This document shows positions 1 to 14,013 of a DNA stretch of 64,000 bases, piece by piece. Origin of the DNA: Lanius collurio (Eukaryota > Chordata > Aves > Passeriformes > Laniidae). The stretch's first letter is position 1, and each line of letters begins with the position of its first letter. The stretch lies in NCBI GenBank assembly GCA_020086605.1, contig JACBWW010000004.1:17151707-17215706 (forward strand). Direction: 5' to 3'. The position numbers and the translations under genes were made by a program. The notes beneath the pieces were generated by a model that made no database searches, was not told the origin of the DNA, and saw only the letters and a list, made by a program, of their open reading frames with translations.

Positions 1-3000
1 CATGACTGCAGCTGCATTACTCACACCCTTCATTTTACTCATGTGTTTTGCAGGTATGCGGGTTACACTTCAGTACTCAACATCTTCCAGGAGTGCATTG
101 AGGGCATTTTTCTGATTTGAAATATTGTGCCTTTTTAGACAGAATAATGAGACATCTCCTAAGACTCCAGACTTTTGACCCCAGTTTCATATGTTGCATT
201 ATTACAGTTACATGAAGAGGTTTACATGCTGGAAAGGAAAATTACATGCATGAGCATAAATTAATACATGAGCAGGGCACAACAGATGTCTGTTTACACC
301 ACAAGAGGGTTTTTTAGTATCTGCAACACAGCCAGCTAGCACTCTATCCATTCCTCTAGCCTTATCAACCTTGAGATATTTATAAAAGTTTCCTGGATAG
401 ACATAGAAGTAGAGATTTTAGTCAGCTATATTTTTTCCTTTCAGTTTTCCAAACTGGAAGAAAACAGTCTCTATACTCACTTGTGGAATTACATTAGGGA
501 AATTAACCCAGTGAGTATGTAGTTTAATCTATTAACATGAAAGAAAATGTAGGTTAGTATAAACATACAAATGCTCAGCCTTTAGAAAATCTAGCACCAG
601 AACCACGACAGCCCACAGCCATGACTTCTTGTACCAATTCTTATACAAGAAGCTTGAAGCACTTTATAATAGGGAACAAGTTATGCTTTTCTCATTTTAC
701 AGTTGAGAAGATCAAAGTGCCTTCTACAAAGCAAAAACAAGAAACTGAGCCTGGGGCCATCTCAATTCCAGCCATATGTCATTGTTTGAATTATTTCATG
801 CAGCAGTAGCAATGGCAGTGCCAAGTGCTTTTGAGGTGGGTGTGATTTGTGGGATTAAAGCAACAAATTTAAGCCTACAGTGTATTTTCTGGCTGGAGGA
901 GAGGAGGGAACACTCAATGAAAGCAGCAAGTTAGTTCCTCTTCACCACCAAGATACATCTCAACTTATACATCTAAATCAAATGGGGAAAAAAATCTTTG
1001 TGTTTAAAAACAGATTTTTAAAAAGAAACCTGGAAAACTGGTCTACTGTGTGGACAGTTACCTTAAAATCTTTTTTCTCACATCTGTGAGAAAAATCTTT
1101 TGTAACACTGATGTTCAGTATTCTTTTCCTTTCCTTTGCCTTTGTTCTTTCTCCTTTACTAACAGCTGCCACCTACTAATGGCAATAATTTTGTGGAATT
1201 TACTTCATCTTTTTCCATTTTCTTCACGTCAAATTGTCAAGATTTTAGGTGTCAGCCATATGGCAACCAGTCCCTCACTCAAAGTTCTCTTATTTTATAT
1301 TCTACCTGATGTGACAATTTAGACTATAGAAAAGCAATGGAAAATTAGAGTGCATTGACAACAGCATGTGATTTAAAACAAATACTTTCTCATGCCAAGA
1401 AATATTGAACATTAATAGTAATCACTGAAGTAAAACTGAGAGCTGATGCTACACATCATAAATATCACATTTTCATTGACATCTTTTTTGAATTAATGAG
1501 AAAGAGACCAGGGCAAATCTCAAAAAGAAGGAAGAAGTCCAAAAGCATATGTTAGACATGTCAGTGCTGATGGCACTTGTAGGACATTAAGTGTGAACAC
1601 AATTGCCAGTGTCAATTTCATGCTGGAGTTAGAGAAGTTCTCACCTGGAGCTTGGGTGCCATGGAAATGTATAAAGATCCAAGAACTGAGTGCTGCTATA
1701 CTTGTTCTCATCCCAAACAGAAAACTATCTCAGGCAAATTGAGACTTATTTTTAGTCATATTTATATTTTGAAGGGAGATAAAATGGATGCAACAGCCCT
1801 TTTACTGAAAAATGGTGTGTTAAAGACTGATCTTGCATCAGAACAGGGTGTGATAGAGAAATACCAAAAGCATACCAAAAGATAAACTAAGCTGTGGAGA
1901 ACAATGGAGTGTTTTCCTTCCTTCTCCATACCAATATGAGGTAGGCAGTGGCTTGTTATTACTATTGTAATTATATTTTATGAAATAGTGAATCTCTGCA
2001 TGGCTACTGAGCACTTGGTTGTCACTGAGCTGACTGTCAGAGCAGTGAGATGAAGCAAGAACGTGAGCATTCCTCTGAGGCGCTCTTCTGCAGATAAAGA
2101 GATGTTATAATGGGGAAACGGGAGAAGTGGTATCAAGGCATCGCTTGCCCCCTGGAACAGAAGGCATCCATCTTCTTCCACTCGCCCAACAAAGCTCACA
2201 GGTACACGCTTCACATCAAAATGCTGTAGTGTCTCAGGCTGGTAGGTGTTTAGGTGGAGAAGCTGCTGAAGAAGCAGTGGAATTTGAAAAAAAAGCAAGC
2301 CTTAGAAACTGCAATTATCCTTCCCATAACCTTGCTGACTTCAGGATCCAGCAGAGGCTGTGTATCATTCTGCTTCTCCTAACACCACTGTTTTAAGTTT
2401 GGCTGTGGAAAAAATTGAATGGGCTAACAGTTTTAATGTGCAGGCAATTTTGACCTTTGCATCCCAGTCTTTCAAAGAAATAGAGCCTTTGACTTTGGCC
2501 CCGAGGTGGGTGTTCAGACTGTCCAGCTTGTTAATGAACTGCTAGAAGGTAGTCAGTTGGTTTATCTGTGCACCAACATCTCATTCTCAATGACAACGTC
2601 TGTCTTAGCTACAGTCTCTCAACAGTCTCTACCCAAATGCTGCTACTGCACAGGACCAGGAGCACTACAGCAACAGACCTCAGTGCAGTTACTTGCTCTG
2701 CTCTGTCCCAGTTTGGGCTGGCTGCAGCTCCCATTATACATGTGGAGGCATTTCACTATTTAGATGATTACCATCAAGCTCAGACTTTCATCTTGCACAA
2801 TCACTTGCAATCAAATGTTTTGGATACTTCCTGGCCATTTATCACATAATTAATCTCAGCAACCCACTTTCAGAATGTTCTCAAAAAGCATTAATGTCTA
2901 AGTGTTCTGCAAGCATGGTTAGTGATAGGATGTTGAACAGTGAGAACCAATTTCACTTTGATATAGACTATCCTATTCTGACTTCCAAGCACGTTTGGAT

Positions 3001-6000
3001 ATGTATAACATTATCATTTGCATGGGAGACAATACTTAGGAAGAACACAAAACAACAGGCATTGCTAACATTCACCCTGGACAGCTTTCCTACTGTCCAC
3101 TTGTATTTCACACTTAGCACACTAAACACTGCCCATTTCACAAAACTGTCACTGCGCTGAACTCTGCCACTGGCAAACGTAGAACAAGACCTATCTGGCA
3201 CCATGATGTTTTGTGTCAAACAAAACCCTTAATTTATTTTTAGGTACAATTTTTAGGGTGAAAAAACAGTATTTGTACTCACTGAGCCAGTGATTTTCAC
3301 AGGAGATGCTCTTTCATCCTCACTTACGTGGGATCTCTCTATTGGTCTCCTCTGCCATTGCAAACAACTGAGCAGTTTTGACTGTCTATGTGGGCATGTG
3401 CTTCTTCAGCATGAGGTGATGGAACCACTCATCAAAGTTGTGGTCCTGTTTCTTGTACAGGCAACCCAAAACAATCCAGGTGAAGGAGATGAAGGTTTAC
3501 CTCATTTCTTTAGAGAAATAACATAATCTGCCTTTCCCACAGTCCAGACTATTTCCAAAATGCTTGGGATTCACTGAAAAATGAATGCTATGACTACCAC
3601 TGAAAACAATTAAGCTTTCAGCCAAAAGATTTCTTCATTTTCAAAAAAACCACCAGAGTTTTCCATTGAAAACATATGAATTTTTCAAACAGTCCTATCC
3701 ATTAAAAAACAGTAAGGATTGATTTTCTGTGATTGGATTTCTTAGTCCTGGCCTAAGTTCATGGCCTAAAAAAAAAAATCCATGCTATGGATTTTCCAAA
3801 CTGCTATGGAAAAAAAGTAAGATTGTGTTGAGTGAGCATGGTAAGAAGCATTTCAGTTCCAATTAACTAAATTAATTTAATCACAATAAGAACAAGAAGA
3901 AAACAATTAAAACCTTGATGAAACTCCCCTTTTGGCCCTGGAAAGTCCATTTCCTCCATTTCTTAATATGTATGAGATGCAGAAGAAATCTTTGCTGGCA
4001 GAGCTTCAGTTCAAGATAAAAATTATAATGCTGCAGTGCACAATGGCAAAAGCATTTAAAAAAAATCCTGTTGAGTAATTATTAGAAAAAAGATGTATTA
4101 TCATAACAGTATAACAGATCATAACAGTAGCTTGATTTCCATTTCAGAAAGTAATTCAGAACATTTCAAACAACAGTTATTATGCATTTTAAATTCAGCA
4201 AGTCTGAGTAAGTTGTGACTAAAAATTTCACAGAGCTTATCAAGAAGCTGTCTGGACCACCAATACTATTTAAATGAATTTCACACTACTAGGAAAGATT
4301 TCAGAGGACTGAGGTGAAGAAAGAACTAATACAGCATCACCTTTTCTGTGAGAAGGCAGACTGATTTAAATTGACATAGCAGGACAACGGAAAGCAAAAT
4401 AATGGAATAACGCATAATTTTTGATTATTCCAGGACATACAAAGCAAAACTAATCGAAATTACTGAAGCTTCTAAGAAATATAGCTGGTCAGATAAAACT
4501 GAGTCCTTATATTGATCAGCTAGAATTAAAAATTGGTTGAAGACAAAGCCAACACACATGTAGTATTTATACTACTGAGGGGCATTTAAAAGTGTGCCAC
4601 AGGCAAACTGAAGCTGGATTTACATAAAATTAACTGGCTGGTATGAAATACATTGCAACTATGGTTTCTGAATTGTATGCAGACATCCATTAAGAAAAAT
4701 CTTATTGTTATTTTAAGAATTGGTTCTTTATTATAACATTATTTAATATTATTTTCAATAATTGAAATGCAAGATAAAATTACCTTTAAAATCTCATCTA
4801 AAGATGAAAATGTCTCCAAGGCCAGAAGCAGAGAAAACTAGTGAATACAACCGACCACTTCCTAAAACCAGCTCGCTTTGTTTTCTGGTGCAAACTGCAT
4901 TCAAAGGAATGTGGAAACATACAGGCACAGGGATTATTTAGACTTCCAATCAGATGTCATGACCAAGACTCCTATAAAAATGAGGTAGAGTAGCAGTAAG
5001 GGAGAGTGGATACTGTACAATTCTTTTAGCAGTCTTGTTTTGCTATTAGTGTTCCAATTAAAAATGCATTTAAATTAGAGGATCCAAAGAAGGGTGCCAC
5101 AAACAGGATCCAAAAGACTTGAGTCTATTTACTTATTTTAAAAATGAAAGCTGAAGAGTGACTTGTTCAGTTTGTAAATGCCTACAGTGAAAACAGCAAT
5201 GTCACAGCATGCACTTTAGTTTAGCAGACAACAGACAAAAGATCTGCCAGCTGGATACACAAAGACGACAAATTCATGCTCAATGTAAGAGGCATGTGTT
5301 TAACAGTAAGTAACAATATTTTAAACAATTTGGGTGGATTCTTAATCTTAGGAGCTTTCAAATCCATGCAGGATGATTCTTCTAAGAATCAAGCAAGAAT
5401 TTGAGGAAGTCTTGGAAACTGTGCTCTGCAAGAGAGCAGACTGAACACATGGTGCTTCCTTCTGCCTTCTGAATCAGATTACACTGGAACTGCTACATTT
5501 TTTTCATGGAAATACCTCAAAGGAGGTAGATTTATAAAGGGAAGAGAAGTGGGCATGAGCATTTTTGACATGTAAGACCATGCAATACTGTTGGGACTAA
5601 TGGCTGCATTACACTGACACCCGAAAGAAGCACCACCTACGTACAGCAAGAGTGTAAAATTTATAGGTAGGGAGGGACCCTACATTTTAGTACCAGAAAT
5701 TATGAAAATGAAAGCAGTAACAGCATGCTACATTCAATCTAGTGGATGCCAGAAATTTTGCATGCCAGGAGATTGCTCAGCTCAAGCCTGCAAGGTACCA
5801 TTCCTTTCAGACCCTTTTTATCATGAGAAAGAAAAACAAGACAGATGCAATACACTTGAAACAAGAAATTCACCTGTTTGGCCTCGGTGAAATAAAAGTG
5901 AAAAGGCCTGACATGCTGCAGCTAGACTTAACCACGTAAAGGAAAAGGTAGTCAGGAGACAGAAACCTGAGAATATCCTGCTTGAATTGTATCCATACTT

Positions 6001-6780
6001 TTATGAACATAAAATTTGCAAACATTGAGTCTCCAGTCTCAGGAAATAAAATTATTTTAATTAATGGCACTCCTTTTTGGATACAAGGCAATGAGATTCA
6101 AGTTGTCTTGTCTGGTGCCAAGTAAGAGCTTTGACCAGAATCTCTTGTATCTTAGAACAAGGCTGCTGGATGTTTTGGGCATGACTGCCGAGCTGTCCCT
6201 GCAAGAGTCATGGCTGAACAAAAGAAAGACCATGTCAAGACAGGCACATTTTGAAGAAATGTGTTTTGGTGAAAAGCTGGTATACAGATTTAGTTGGAGA
6301 ATGTTCTTCAAGAGAGTATATAAAATTTTTTACTCCAGTAATTCTTTCAGTAGCCAAGATTTTTACTTCACAATTTCAAACTTCTGCATACCCAACTGAC
6401 AGGATTAAGACACAGCGTGGGAGTTCACCCTGCACAGACGGTGAGCATGATGTACAGTCATCATAGAGACAACAGTTCAGAGATGGAAAAATCCTTCCAG
6501 GTTGTTCATGACAGATCTATGGCAGCGGTCACCCACGACAATGTATTTTTAGAGTTTTGTACAGCCCATTTCTATGCATGCTCCTCCCAGAGACCCTTTA
6601 ATTCATACATACTGTTAAAGCTCATACGACTGTCTTCAGAGAGATACATCATAGTATCAGTTTTGGATCTGCACTTTCTCACATGGGCAACATGCTGCTG
6701 TGAAGCTGTATCTAAAGCATGCTTTGGAACCAGTGACTTTGCAGTTCAACAGCACTAAATAATCCACAAACTTTTCAAGT
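1..6780. other. intergenic DNA downstream of CIPC
   Basis: AT-rich DNA between the left edge and the inferred CIPC 3' end. I see no ORF with recognisable protein similarity, no RNA gene and no clear transposon. One minus-strand open frame at 1978-2298 is listed separately. In human 14q24.3 the next genes past the CIPC 3' end are TMEM63C and ZDHHC22, so untranslated 5' exons of a neighbour could lie here, but nothing in the sequence shows it. Confidence 0.5.
1978..2298 (-). other. unassigned open frame, possible exon
   Basis: A minus-strand frame of 106 codons. It is preceded by a pyrimidine-rich tract ending in CTTCTTCAG (about 2263-2271), which resembles a splice acceptor and would give an exon opening with CAG CTT CTC. 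The composition is balanced and protein-like, containing the stretch VKRVPVSFVGRVEEDG, but I do not recognise a family. The frame then runs to a stop at 1978 in AT-rich sequence. It could equally be a chance open frame, or antisense to nothing. Coding status is not established. Confidence 0.15.
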
Positions 6781-9688
6781 ATATACTTTATTTCATTCAT
6801 ATTTCACAGTCAGTTTCTGTAAAGTTTTAGCAAAAAGGTCATGTCCTATAACAGAGGTGTTAGGCTACTGTATTCAGAGCAACAGGCTTTGAAAGTACAG
6901 AAAATATTTACATTCCAACCAGAACAGCAGAATTTCAAAAAGAGATAGTAAAAGTAATCAAAAATACCAATATTTATTAAAACTTAATATAAAAATCAGT
7001 CTGTCTGACCCATCAAGCTACCCCACTTGTAAGTTGTCAGCAACAGCTGAAGCTGCAGCAGGCCATCTGACTGATTAGACCAAGACAGCTGTCTTCAGCT
7101 AACTTCTTAATAGCAAGTCTTGCTGTTCCTAAGATCAAAAACCCCTGTGAGTTCATTGCTTATAGTTTCCATTCAGAGGCTATAATTTCTGTTTAAATCT
7201 ACTGGACCACTTCAAGATCCTGCCCAGAATCTGGGCTTATCCTGGTCCTGATGTAGTCAACTAATTTTCTCAAAGCACTTCCAAACTAACCTATTTTATT
7301 ACATTGCAGCCAAGAAAGGAAATCCCTTATTGTTTTAAATCTTTATCAGGGCTCCCAGGAATAAAGGCAGCTAAGAAAACTGAACAGAATGTTACCTGAT
7401 GACATATTTATCACCAAGGTCCTTCCACATCCTTTTTTTTAATAGATGTTAAGGTTTCCCATTATCTAGGGATATGCTTCCTAAGGGTCCCCAGATTTAA
7501 GTATGAGTTCCAGAATGGATTTTTCTAGTTGAGTAACTACTTTTTAAGTCTGGACTGATGCCCAGTAGGAGATTTCTAACCAGCTGCTGGACTTTACTCA
7601 CAGATTTATTGAACATATATTTATACAAATTACACCAGCTGAAAGGCCCATTAGCTGTAAGCACACCCACTTCAGCCCACTCTCTGTACTGTCAGGGAAA
7701 AAATACATGTGGTACTATAAGGACTAGGAGAAACTTCCATCAGCTAAGTCTCTCCAAGTCAGAGGGCAGTGCCCTGCAAGGCAAGTTTTTCATTCTTTTA
7801 TACTCTATCAGAGCAGTGGAAATAGAATGGAGAAGGTCACCGGTAGACTCATTTTTCCGTGTCTCAAACAGCTACAATTTGACTTAATTTTCTCTGCCTC
7901 CCTTTCATCTCCAGGTACCCTGAGCCCATTGTCTTGTTTTCTAGGGCAATCTCTTCCTATAAATACATACTCTGAACTTCAAATTCTTGTCTCTATTTAA
8001 AAGATAGAATAAGAACTTTAGGAAAAGTAGGAAAAATATCCTATGCACGTTCTCATACCTCACACCTTTAGGGCTATTACATATATTTGATCAATGGATC
8101 TGCCTCCTCTCCTTTCAAGAGGATCAGATGAAAACAAGATCTTATTTCATAAATGGCCTGAGGCACCATCACATCTATCCTGCCAAATGTCATTTGGTGT
8201 AGATATCACAACTGATAGATTGTGTCTATACTGGACATGTCCTGCATTACCCTGCACTGTGCTGCCTTCTGGGTTTGCTGGCTAAGTTTCAGTATCGCCA
8301 GGCTGTGAGTTATGAGACACGGTAGTATCACAACTGTATCAAGTATGTTAAAAAAAAAATAAATGCCAGAACAGTGTCTAAGAACACTTTTAAACAACTC
8401 CCATATATTGCACCATCGGCAGTCTTCAGCAGGTAGGCAGGATCCCATGAAGGATAGTTTGCTATAGCTCCACTAGGGCAAACCCAGCCACAACATTTAC
8501 TCACTAGGCCCATGGCTAGTACAAAGAGGACTCACATGCCTCAACTCGGTAAGACATGTAAAGCATTCCATCAGTGTAAAAAGGGTGAAATCTCTTACAA
8601 GGGAGAAGTCCCTTACAATTTCTCTCATGCACATATTTGAGGAAGGACTATAAAAGTATTTTCTACATACTTCTGCAATACTGACTCCTAGAGGCATCAG
8701 AAAATAAACGTCTAGTCACAAATTAGCAAAACATCCACTCTACTTTCAAGTTTCTTTTTTTTTAACAGTCTGAAACATATGATAAAAGGAATCACAGTAT
8801 AAAAATACCTAGTCACCTAGATGGCACAAGTTTTTGAAAACATTGTCACACAGAAAGGAACATCACAGACTATTCAGATTCCTTAATGTTCTTAGACAAA
8901 GCCGATCTCAATTTTCTATACACTCTGCCTCTGAAAAACGATCCCTTCAGATTGCAGGGAGTGATGTAGTTAAGTGTCTAGATAAATTGCAATCAAATAA
9001 ACATCTGTAAAACAGCTTTTTTAACATGACTACTGTGGCTCTCCACTAGCAAGGTCAGTATCTTATGCACACAGTACTGTCAGCCATGTCTAAAGGGGAG
9101 CAACCTAGGAATGCTATCAATCTATATGGAGGAAAAAATGTCTTGGAGTTTGTTTTTTGAAGTTCAAACTTAGGTAGATAAAATTTTTAGAGCATTTATC
9201 CAAGCTGCCACACCTCCCACCCTTGCTACATTCATCTGATTTCCACGAATTAAAAAAAAAGAAGGAAGGGGGTGAGAGAAAGACTTACTTCACCTCACAC
9301 CAACTCCCTTCACCTACTTGGAACTGATGATGGCTCAACAGAGGGGCCTGTTCTGCTGCTGCACACTCAGAAACAACTATCTGAAGATGGGAATAGCAAG
9401 TTGCTTGCAGAATACTGCAAATAACTGTCTTCACTTCAAGAATAGGAACATGCCAGCAGAGCACATTCAAGCTTCTTCAGTCCAAGGAATTACAAAGAGT
9501 TAGCGTGAAATTCAAGGTCACTCACTCTGTCTAGAACCCACCATGCTATTCCAGTCTCACAGGTGGCTCTGAAGACAAATTGTTAATGACAATTACAAGT
9601 CTTGGACTCAAAAAATGCTCAAGTAGAAGTTTGAGACAGGAAAAAGGAGGCACGGAAATAATTTGACCAACATCTATGCACATTTTTA
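6781..9688 (-). other. CIPC: CIPC 3' untranslated region
   Basis: About 2.9 kb between the CIPC stop codon and the best candidate poly(A) signal, with no competing ORF. Further AATAAA hexamers on the minus strand at 6973-6978, 7295-7300 and 7605-7610 could give shorter 3' ends. The 3' boundary is inferred from the hexamer and a downstream GT-rich stretch (about 6760-6778), not from transcript data. AU-rich ATTTA pentamers occur near 6970-6980 and 7615, and could affect mRNA stability. Confidence 0.6.
6787..6792 (-). terminator. candidate poly(A) signal of CIPC (AATAAA)
   Basis: AATAAA reads on the minus strand (TTTATT on plus). About 15-25 bases downstream, in the direction of transcription, is a GT-rich tract (GTTTGTGG), as expected for a vertebrate cleavage site. 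Other hexamers closer to the stop codon compete with it. Confidence 0.5.
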
Positions 9689-10567
9689 CTACACGTTGGG
9701 ATAAGTGGGGTCTTCAACACTGCTATCAGCTTTATCAGATCCTGTCAGAGAGGCTTCTAGCTCTGCCCATGACTGTGGAGCATTGTTCTTTATTGCTTCT
9801 ATGAAAAGCTGTGTTTGGTGCTTCAGTCGGTCCAGCTCGGCCTGAGTCACCTGGTTTTGATGAATGAGTTCCTTGGTTTTTAAAGTGATCTCCAGCAATC
9901 CTGACCTACGTAGCACAACAAGCGTATTCTGAAAGCGTCTGCACTTGCTTTGTTGTTGCAAGAGCAGCTCAGGGGTAGTGCAAATCTCTTCTGGTATCAA
10001 TGGAGGGCTCCACACTGCAGATGGCATTGCAGTCTGTGATGCACTCTCGCTCTCATGAAGGGTGCACTTTGCTGACTGCAGAGTTCCAAAAGGCAAAAGG
10101 GGAGTCAAACCTGGCACTTTCTGAGTGTCACTGGAAACACGATGAAAACCAGGAAGAGCTGACAGTTTTCCACTTGTCACCACAGCTGAAGAACTTTGCT
10201 GGTCAGAATCCTGAGGGGTCTTAAAGCTAATTGGTAGGTGGGAAAAAGGACTAGGAGGCAAGCCTGTGCTCATCAGTACAGGAGAAGTCTCCATCTTGGG
10301 TGCTTCAGTGCAGAGTCGTTTATGGCAAGTGGTTTCCTGACATTCTTCTAGATCAAAGGAGTGATCTCTTTTGCAGGGCTGTGGTGCTATTTTGGGATAA
10401 GAATTCAGGATGGGCAGGTAATTAGTGGAGTCATTTCTCTTTTTCCCAACAGAGTGAGCATTAACGGGAGGTGGGATTGACGGACGAAGAAACACTAGCT
10501 GTGGCTGAGCTGGAATCACTTCAAAGGATGGCTGCACAGTCCAAGACTGGAGCTGTGATGAACTCCC
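9689..10567 (-). CDS. CIPC: CIPC terminal coding exon (exon 4), residues 80-371
   Basis: CLOCK-interacting pacemaker is a vertebrate repressor of CLOCK-BMAL1 transcription, acting in the nucleus and cytoplasm through binding to CLOCK. The exon opens at GGG AGT TCA after the acceptor TTTGTGCTTCTCAG, in phase 0 with exon 3. Its N-terminal part (GSSSQLQSWTVQPSFEVI, then NYLPILNSY.KIAP) matches the family. Its strongest mark is the C-terminal block at about residues 285-350: a basic RRF motif, NTLVVL, SGLLEITLKTKELI, then a predicted coiled coil (about 305-340). The middle is Ser/Pro-rich and divergent, as is usual in this family. The stop lies at 9689-9691. The reading frame has no break. At 371 codons the protein is somewhat shorter than the roughly 400-residue human form. 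Confidence 0.96.
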   Translation of the reverse strand, partial: GSSSQLQSWTVQPSFEVIPAQPQLVFLRPSIPPPVNAHSVGKKRNDSTNYLPILNSYPKIAPQPCKRDHSFDLEECQETTCHKRLCTEAPKMETSPVLMSTGLPPSPFSHLPISFKTPQDSDQQSSSAVVTSGKLSALPGFHRVSSDTQKVPGLTPLLPFGTLQSAKCTLHESESASQTAMPSAVWSPPLIPEEICTTPELLLQQQSKCRRFQNTLVVLRRSGLLEITLKTKELIHQNQVTQAELDRLKHQTQLFIEAIKNNAPQSWAELEASLTGSDKADSSVEDPTYPNV

Positions 10568-13500
10568 CTGAGAAGCACAAACAGGGAAAAACCACAAGTC
10601 TTACAAAAGCATTGTAGAAGATGATAAAAGAAAAAAACTTAATGAAACAGGTGGACTGTGCCTTGTTTCCATATTTGATATATACTGTCCAATTACTGTG
10701 GTCTGAAGAGTTTTCTATCAAAGTCATCCTTCTCTTACTCTGACAACGGAGCCTAACTCTGGAAATAAAGCTGTAATCCATAATCCTTTTACTATGCAAC
10801 AGCAGTTATATTTAAAAACAATTCAATCTGAATTTATACATGCTTTCCTAAATGAGAATTACAATGAAAGCTTCTAATGTTCAATGTTCATTAAAAAGTT
10901 CGACCCAGACTTGGGATCAAACTACAAGTGCACAGGAAAGCTGAAAAATAATTAAGCTTTGTGGTCATGGAATATATTAAGAGTTAAGGAAAGACTGCAA
11001 AGACATTTTAGGAACAATTCAGACTCCCTCTTTGTTGAAAGGCAGCAACTCAAATCTTCTCAAATCTATTCTTATAGGAAGCTTTTGAAATGGTTTTTTA
11101 AGATACACAACAGCTGTTCAGTAAGTCTCGTAATTTGAAGTACAATACACAGTTTCAATAAATTTAAAACTACAAAGCAGAAAAAAAACCCTGAATACCA
11201 ACCAAAGCAAGGAGAAAAGCCTGCCATAAGCCCAAAGGAGTTTAACTTTTTACCTCTGGTGAAATACTGTGCACTGATAAACCTTAAAAGCATTTTACAT
11301 CAAGAACAATGCCAAAGTTTTTACTCCCTCCCACAAGCCATACTCTGGAATATAGGGGAAAACATCCATTTTTACAAGACATTACCTCTTTTTCCTCCAA
11401 CACCTTACTACAGATCTTCATGAGACTTTCTGGTCAAAAACATGACTGCTTTTCTCCAAAGATACCAAATAGTCTAGTAAGAGACACCGTTTCTTTCTAA
11501 AGCAAAATCTCACTTCTTAATATATTTAAGCCATCACCACTACAATTATACTAATAAATTGTCAGCTGCTTTTTCAATTCCTTACAACTTGGAACACAAC
11601 TGGCAGGCCTGCTGAAGGCACAGTTTTTAGCTACCACAAATACATCTTATTATTTTTAGTACTATATTGAGTCATCTGAAATCCATATCCTTTCCACCAG
11701 TCTCCTAAGTTTTAAACTGGCAAATGCTAACATGCTTTGCTAAAGTCCATTCCCCCAGTAAAGGACTTGGAACTTACCAAAAGCAGGTATTACCCACTGA
11801 TTAGGACACTGAGACTTGGAGATAACATTCAATTACCTACTCTGACACAATGTTTCTTTGGTTCAGTGGGCAAGATGCTTATGGAATAGGGGTACAGAAC
11901 AGCTACCTGTAAAAATAAATATTACTACCTTAACACAAGAGAAAGAACATTCAAAAGAAAATTATCTGGAGATGTAAAGAGTGAGGAAGCACATAAATAC
12001 TGTAGCTCTACATACACAGGACAGAACATGTAGCCTTAAGGAGCAAAGCTGTGGAGTCAGAAGTCACCATTTACTGCACTGCTGAACAGCACCTAGCACG
12101 GCAGAGCCCCATAATCACTGAGATCAAAAGAGCTGTGGTAACTTTATCTTGCTCTTGGGTTTCTTCCTCTGTTGTTTCTTCTTTTCCTTCTCACATTGCA
12201 CTGTGCTCTTGTTCTCCTACTCAAAATCTCATTTTCAGCAGAGAAGGGCACCTTTATTTTACTCATCCTGCAAATTGTCATGTGTTTTGTTTCCTTTTTT
12301 TAATGAAAGCTGTGAAGGCTGATTTCCTGATTTATCAGTGTCACTTGTCTAAAAAGCCTTCCTACTTATTAAAGCCTTTTACAAGACTTACAGAAACCTT
12401 ACCACAATCAGAACTGTGTTTTAGATAATTAACTGCCACTTGATTTTTTTTTTTAGTAGCATTACTGTTAGCTGTTTACATTCTGAAATTGAGCCAGCAG
12501 ATAACAGGCAACCATCACTGTGGAGGACCACAGTGGTTCTAAGACAGAAGGATGATGCTGATTGAAACTGAAACTGGAAGAAATAAACAGCAGCAACTGG
12601 ATGTGGGTTTTGGTTTGGTTTTTTTTTTTGTCCTCAACTGAGCGCTGTGTTGAAAAGACCATTTTGAAAAGATGACCATCTGAGATAACCAGGCATAATG
12701 AAAAGAGGCAGAAAGACATTTCATTATTATTTTGACTTAGATTTGTTGCTTTTCTTTATTGTAGTAATGATTTTCCATTTAACAGTAATATCTTTGATCA
12801 TACACTGTTAGATATTATGATGCACTGCTCAAGAGAACCAAGTGTGGTCATTTTATCCACCTCCAACTCTTCCTTGCCAAATTTCTTTTTTGCTATACTA
12901 CCAGGTTTATATAATATACTTAATATTAACTGCTGCTTCTTATTGCTTGCAACACAACTTGGGAGTTCACCAATGGAATCAGTGCAGGTAATGTCTTAAT
13001 TCTTGAGCTCTGGGCCAAAGGCTATCAGCCTTTGGTGAAGCTTGCCTATATAAAAACAGCATTTTTTACACAGTGTTTTGTCCACACATCTAGGAATGTG
13101 ACTATAAAATAAAATTGTTTCTTGTCAAGATAAAGCATGATGCTCAGGGAACAGAACCACCTTCCCCACAACTGCATAATCTGCCATACACTAACAGTGT
13201 ATATTACGTCTTGCTTGTTGTTGTAGTAGAAAAAGAATCAGGATCTATATTATTTTTCTGCCTTCCCACTGTATTCTCAGAAGTATTCTAGTAAAAAAAA
13301 AAAAGCACTGAAGAATTTTTGCTCTGCTCCAACAATGACTGAGTACAGAGCAGGAGGTCTACTAATATGACAGTACTTTGGACTTCTCACATCTTCTGTT
13401 AAAATGTAAAATTTACACAGGAGGTCTCACAGATGTGCCAGAGGAACTATACATTAGAAAAATACTGGAGAACATAAATAGGGAATGTAATTGTTGCAAT

Positions 13501-14013
13501 GTGAGCCATCACAGGCAATTAAGAGAAACAACTATTAAAGTAGAAGTACCACAGCTGTCTTTGGATAAGATTTAACTTCTCCATTTATGACATTCTGGAT
13601 TAGTGTTCCCTATTGCATATGAAGCACTTCTAGAACCTAAGAATAAGGAAACAAACCTATCGTCCTACTTCATCATCTTTATTGAATGAAAAAGACAACA
13701 GCAGCTTTCAAAAGCAAATCACCCTTTTCTGTTTAATCTTTGGTGCTATTTACATAACATTCATGAAGATGTATTTTGGGGGCATTCCTTTGAGACAAAG
13801 AGGTTTAGTAGATGGAGCAGTTCCCCCATTTCACATTCCACCTTAGTGATTCCAGCTGCCTCTCAAAAGAACAGAGAATCACATTAGAACTTCTTAAATT
13901 ACCAGTTACTTTCTGGACTGTAACAACTTTGCAAAATCTTTTTTGAAAGGAAAAACATTTTTTAAAAAAACTGAGAACACACAGTATTTTTAAAGATACT
14001 ATTTCTTCCCTAC
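10568..14013 (-). other. CIPC intron 3
   Basis: A 3.4-kb intron with donor CAG|GTAGGG and acceptor TTCTCAG|GGG on the minus strand. It contains a plus-strand 125-codon frame (12051-12428) that looks like chance, a poly-T stretch near 12620, and a weak MIR-like fragment near 11.8 kb. Nothing else is recognisable. Confidence 0.85.
11792..11880 (+). repeat. possible MIR-like SINE fragment
   Basis: The string TTAGGACACTGAGACTTGGA followed by TTCAATTACCTACTCTGACAC resembles the middle of old amniote tRNA-derived MIR elements, in which 'ggactcaggagacctgggttcaattcc' is followed by 'ctctg.cac'. It is heavily decayed and was judged from memory of the consensus only. Confidence 0.35.

Noticed and set aside
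12051..12428. 125-codon plus-strand frame inside CIPC intron 3
   Set aside because: No family resemblance, no promoter or splice context, Cys/Ser-rich low-quality composition. Treated as chance.
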